Position numbers and translations under genes: made by a program
In this document: piece after piece, positions 63,223 to 64,000 of the stretch
Numbering within the stretch: the first letter of the stretch is position 1
Layout: every line of letters begins with the position of its first letter
Origin: Albidovulum sediminicola
GTDB lineage: Bacteria > Pseudomonadota > Alphaproteobacteria > Rhodobacterales > Rhodobacteraceae
Direction: 5' to 3'
Length of the DNA stretch: 64,000 bases
Assembly: GCF_025751575.1 (NCBI RefSeq)
Contig: NZ_JAOWLA010000002.1
Location: 62,001 to 126,000, forward strand
Notes under the pieces: generated by a model
Told to the model about the DNA's origin: nothing
The model's database searches: none
The model's input: only the letters and a program-made list of their open reading frames with translations

Positions 63223-64000
63223 TCAGCTGTAGGCGCCCAGGAACCCCTTGGGGAGCAGGACGTTGTGCCGCCCGACCGCCGCGATGTCGCGCTCGCCGCA
63301 GAGCGCCATGGAGGTGTCAAGCTCCTTGCGGATCACGTCGAGCGCCGTCGTCACGCCCTTTTCGCCCATCGCGCCCAGCCCGTAGACGAAGGCGCGCCCG
63401 ATCATCGTGCCTTTGGCACCCAAAGCCACCGCCTTCAGCACGTCCTGGCCCGAGCGGATGCCGCCGTCCATCCAGACCTCGGTCCGCTCGCCCACGGCCG
63501 CCACGATTTCCGGCAGCATGCGGATCGAGGACAGCGCGCCGTCCAGCTGCCGCCCGCCGTGGTTGGAGACCACGATCGCATCGGCCCCCACGCCCACGGC
63601 ATGCTCGGCGTCCTCGGCATCGAGGATCCCTTTCAGGATCACCTTGCCGCCCCACATGTCGCGCAGCTTGGCAATCTTGCCCCAGTCGAGCGCATGGTCG
63701 AACTTCTGTGCCGTCCAGGCGGACAGCGACGTGGGGTCATCCACACCCTCGACATGGCCGACGATATTGCCAAAGAAGCGGCGCTTGGTGCCCAGCATCT
63801 CCAACCCCCAGGCCCATTTCGTGGCCAGGTTCAGCATCGTCGGGATGGTGAACTTGGGCGGCGCGGAGAGGCCGTTCTTCAGGTCCTTGTGCCGTTGCCC
63901 CAGGATCTGGAGGTCAACCGTGATGACCAGCGCCGAACAGCCCGCGGCCTTGGCGCGGTTGATGATCTTCGCGTTGAAGTCGTCGTCGTTGAGCGTGTAG
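63223..64000 (-). CDS. lldD: FMN-dependent L-lactate dehydrogenase, 5' part beyond window edge
   Basis: 259 codons seen; the reading frame continues off the right edge (ALVITVDLQILGQRHKD is present), so the ATG at 63837 is not the start. C-terminal TIM-barrel part of the alpha-hydroxyacid oxidase family: the Lys in KVILKGIL, the catalytic His and Arg in VVSNHGGRQLDGA, and the FMN phosphate site in DGGIRSGQD and GRAFVYGLG. LldD oxidises L-lactate to pyruvate at the membrane. (S)-mandelate or glycolate oxidase relatives are less likely given QILGQRHKDLKNGLS. Confidence 0.88.
   Translation of the reverse strand, partial: YTLNDDDFNAKIINRAKAAGCSALVITVDLQILGQRHKDLKNGLSAPPKFTIPTMLNLATKWAWGLEMLGTKRRFFGNIVGHVEGVDDPTSLSAWTAQKFDHALDWGKIAKLRDMWGGKVILKGILDAEDAEHAVGVGADAIVVSNHGGRQLDGALSSIRMLPEIVAAVGERTEVWMDGGIRSGQDVLKAVALGAKGTMIGRAFVYGLGAMGEKGVTTALDVIRKELDTSMALCGERDIAAVGRHNVLLPKGFLGAYS

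Overview
The window is high-GC bacterial DNA, densely packed and mostly with short or overlapping gene junctions. Gene content and order point to an alphaproteobacterium of the order Rhodobacterales. The evidence is fabI-fabB-fabA facing an Irr-type regulator, the miaB-phoH-ybeY-corC-lnt-metK string, a metK leader that matches the SAM/SAH riboswitch (a class described from Rhodobacterales), and a Paracoccus/Rhodovulum-type sox cluster. No rRNA, tRNA, CRISPR array, insertion sequence or phage gene was seen. Both window edges cut genes: an alpha/beta hydrolase at the left and an L-lactate dehydrogenase at the right.

Layout. 1-3.8 kb: a minus-strand operon of three alpha/beta hydrolases, a PLP dehydratase and a HAD dehalogenase, mostly coupled by ATGA overlaps. 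3.9-7.6 kb: a CxxC membrane protein, fabI-fabB-fabA and irr. 7.6-10.9 kb: a DUF2238 membrane protein, an unknown protein and a secreted caspase-like protein. 11-19 kb: housekeeping genes miaB, phoH, ybeY, corC-like, lnt, metK (riboswitch), queF and trmB. 19-23.4 kb: a fructose-type ABC importer (frcR, frcBCA). 23.4-36.5 kb: the thiosulfate-oxidising sox region. soxS-soxR-soxT run leftward; soxVWXYZABCDF and a soxH-like gene run rightward, followed by a second YeeE/YedE transporter. 36.6-40.3 kb: cytochrome c maturation genes ccmF-ccmH-ccmI. 40.4-46.8 kb: an unusual redox/envelope locus. 47-51.4 kb: aroA, cmk, an orphan Imm22-like gene and rpsA. 51.5-60.7 kb: a DUF2817 peptidase, ihfB, a LapA-like protein, trpF, a GNAT, trpB, two acidic PepSY proteins with a membrane LuxR-type regulator, two DUF proteins, pth and rplY. 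60.8-64 kb: two tandem MFS transporters and lldD (partial).

How the genes work together. SoxXA, SoxYZ, SoxB and SoxCD form the periplasmic thiosulfate-oxidising multienzyme system. SoxV/SoxW/SoxS supply thiol reductant, SoxR is a persulfide-type ArsR repressor, and two matching 16-bp operator-like sites lie in the soxS-soxV and soxW-soxX gaps. The flavoprotein SoxF is present but its usual cytochrome partner SoxE is not. The adjacent ccm genes would serve the many c-type cytochromes.

The most interesting part is 40.4-46.8 kb. It holds a secreted cytochrome with 20 CxxCH haem motifs, most of them in the form H-x6-CxxCH. This is followed in the same direction by an outer-membrane beta-barrel protein with an N-terminal TPR domain. 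Facing these is a secreted caspase-like protein that itself ends in a CxxCH domain, next to a YceI-OmpA fusion. I infer a possible electron conduit across or along the outer membrane; no function is proven by the sequence.
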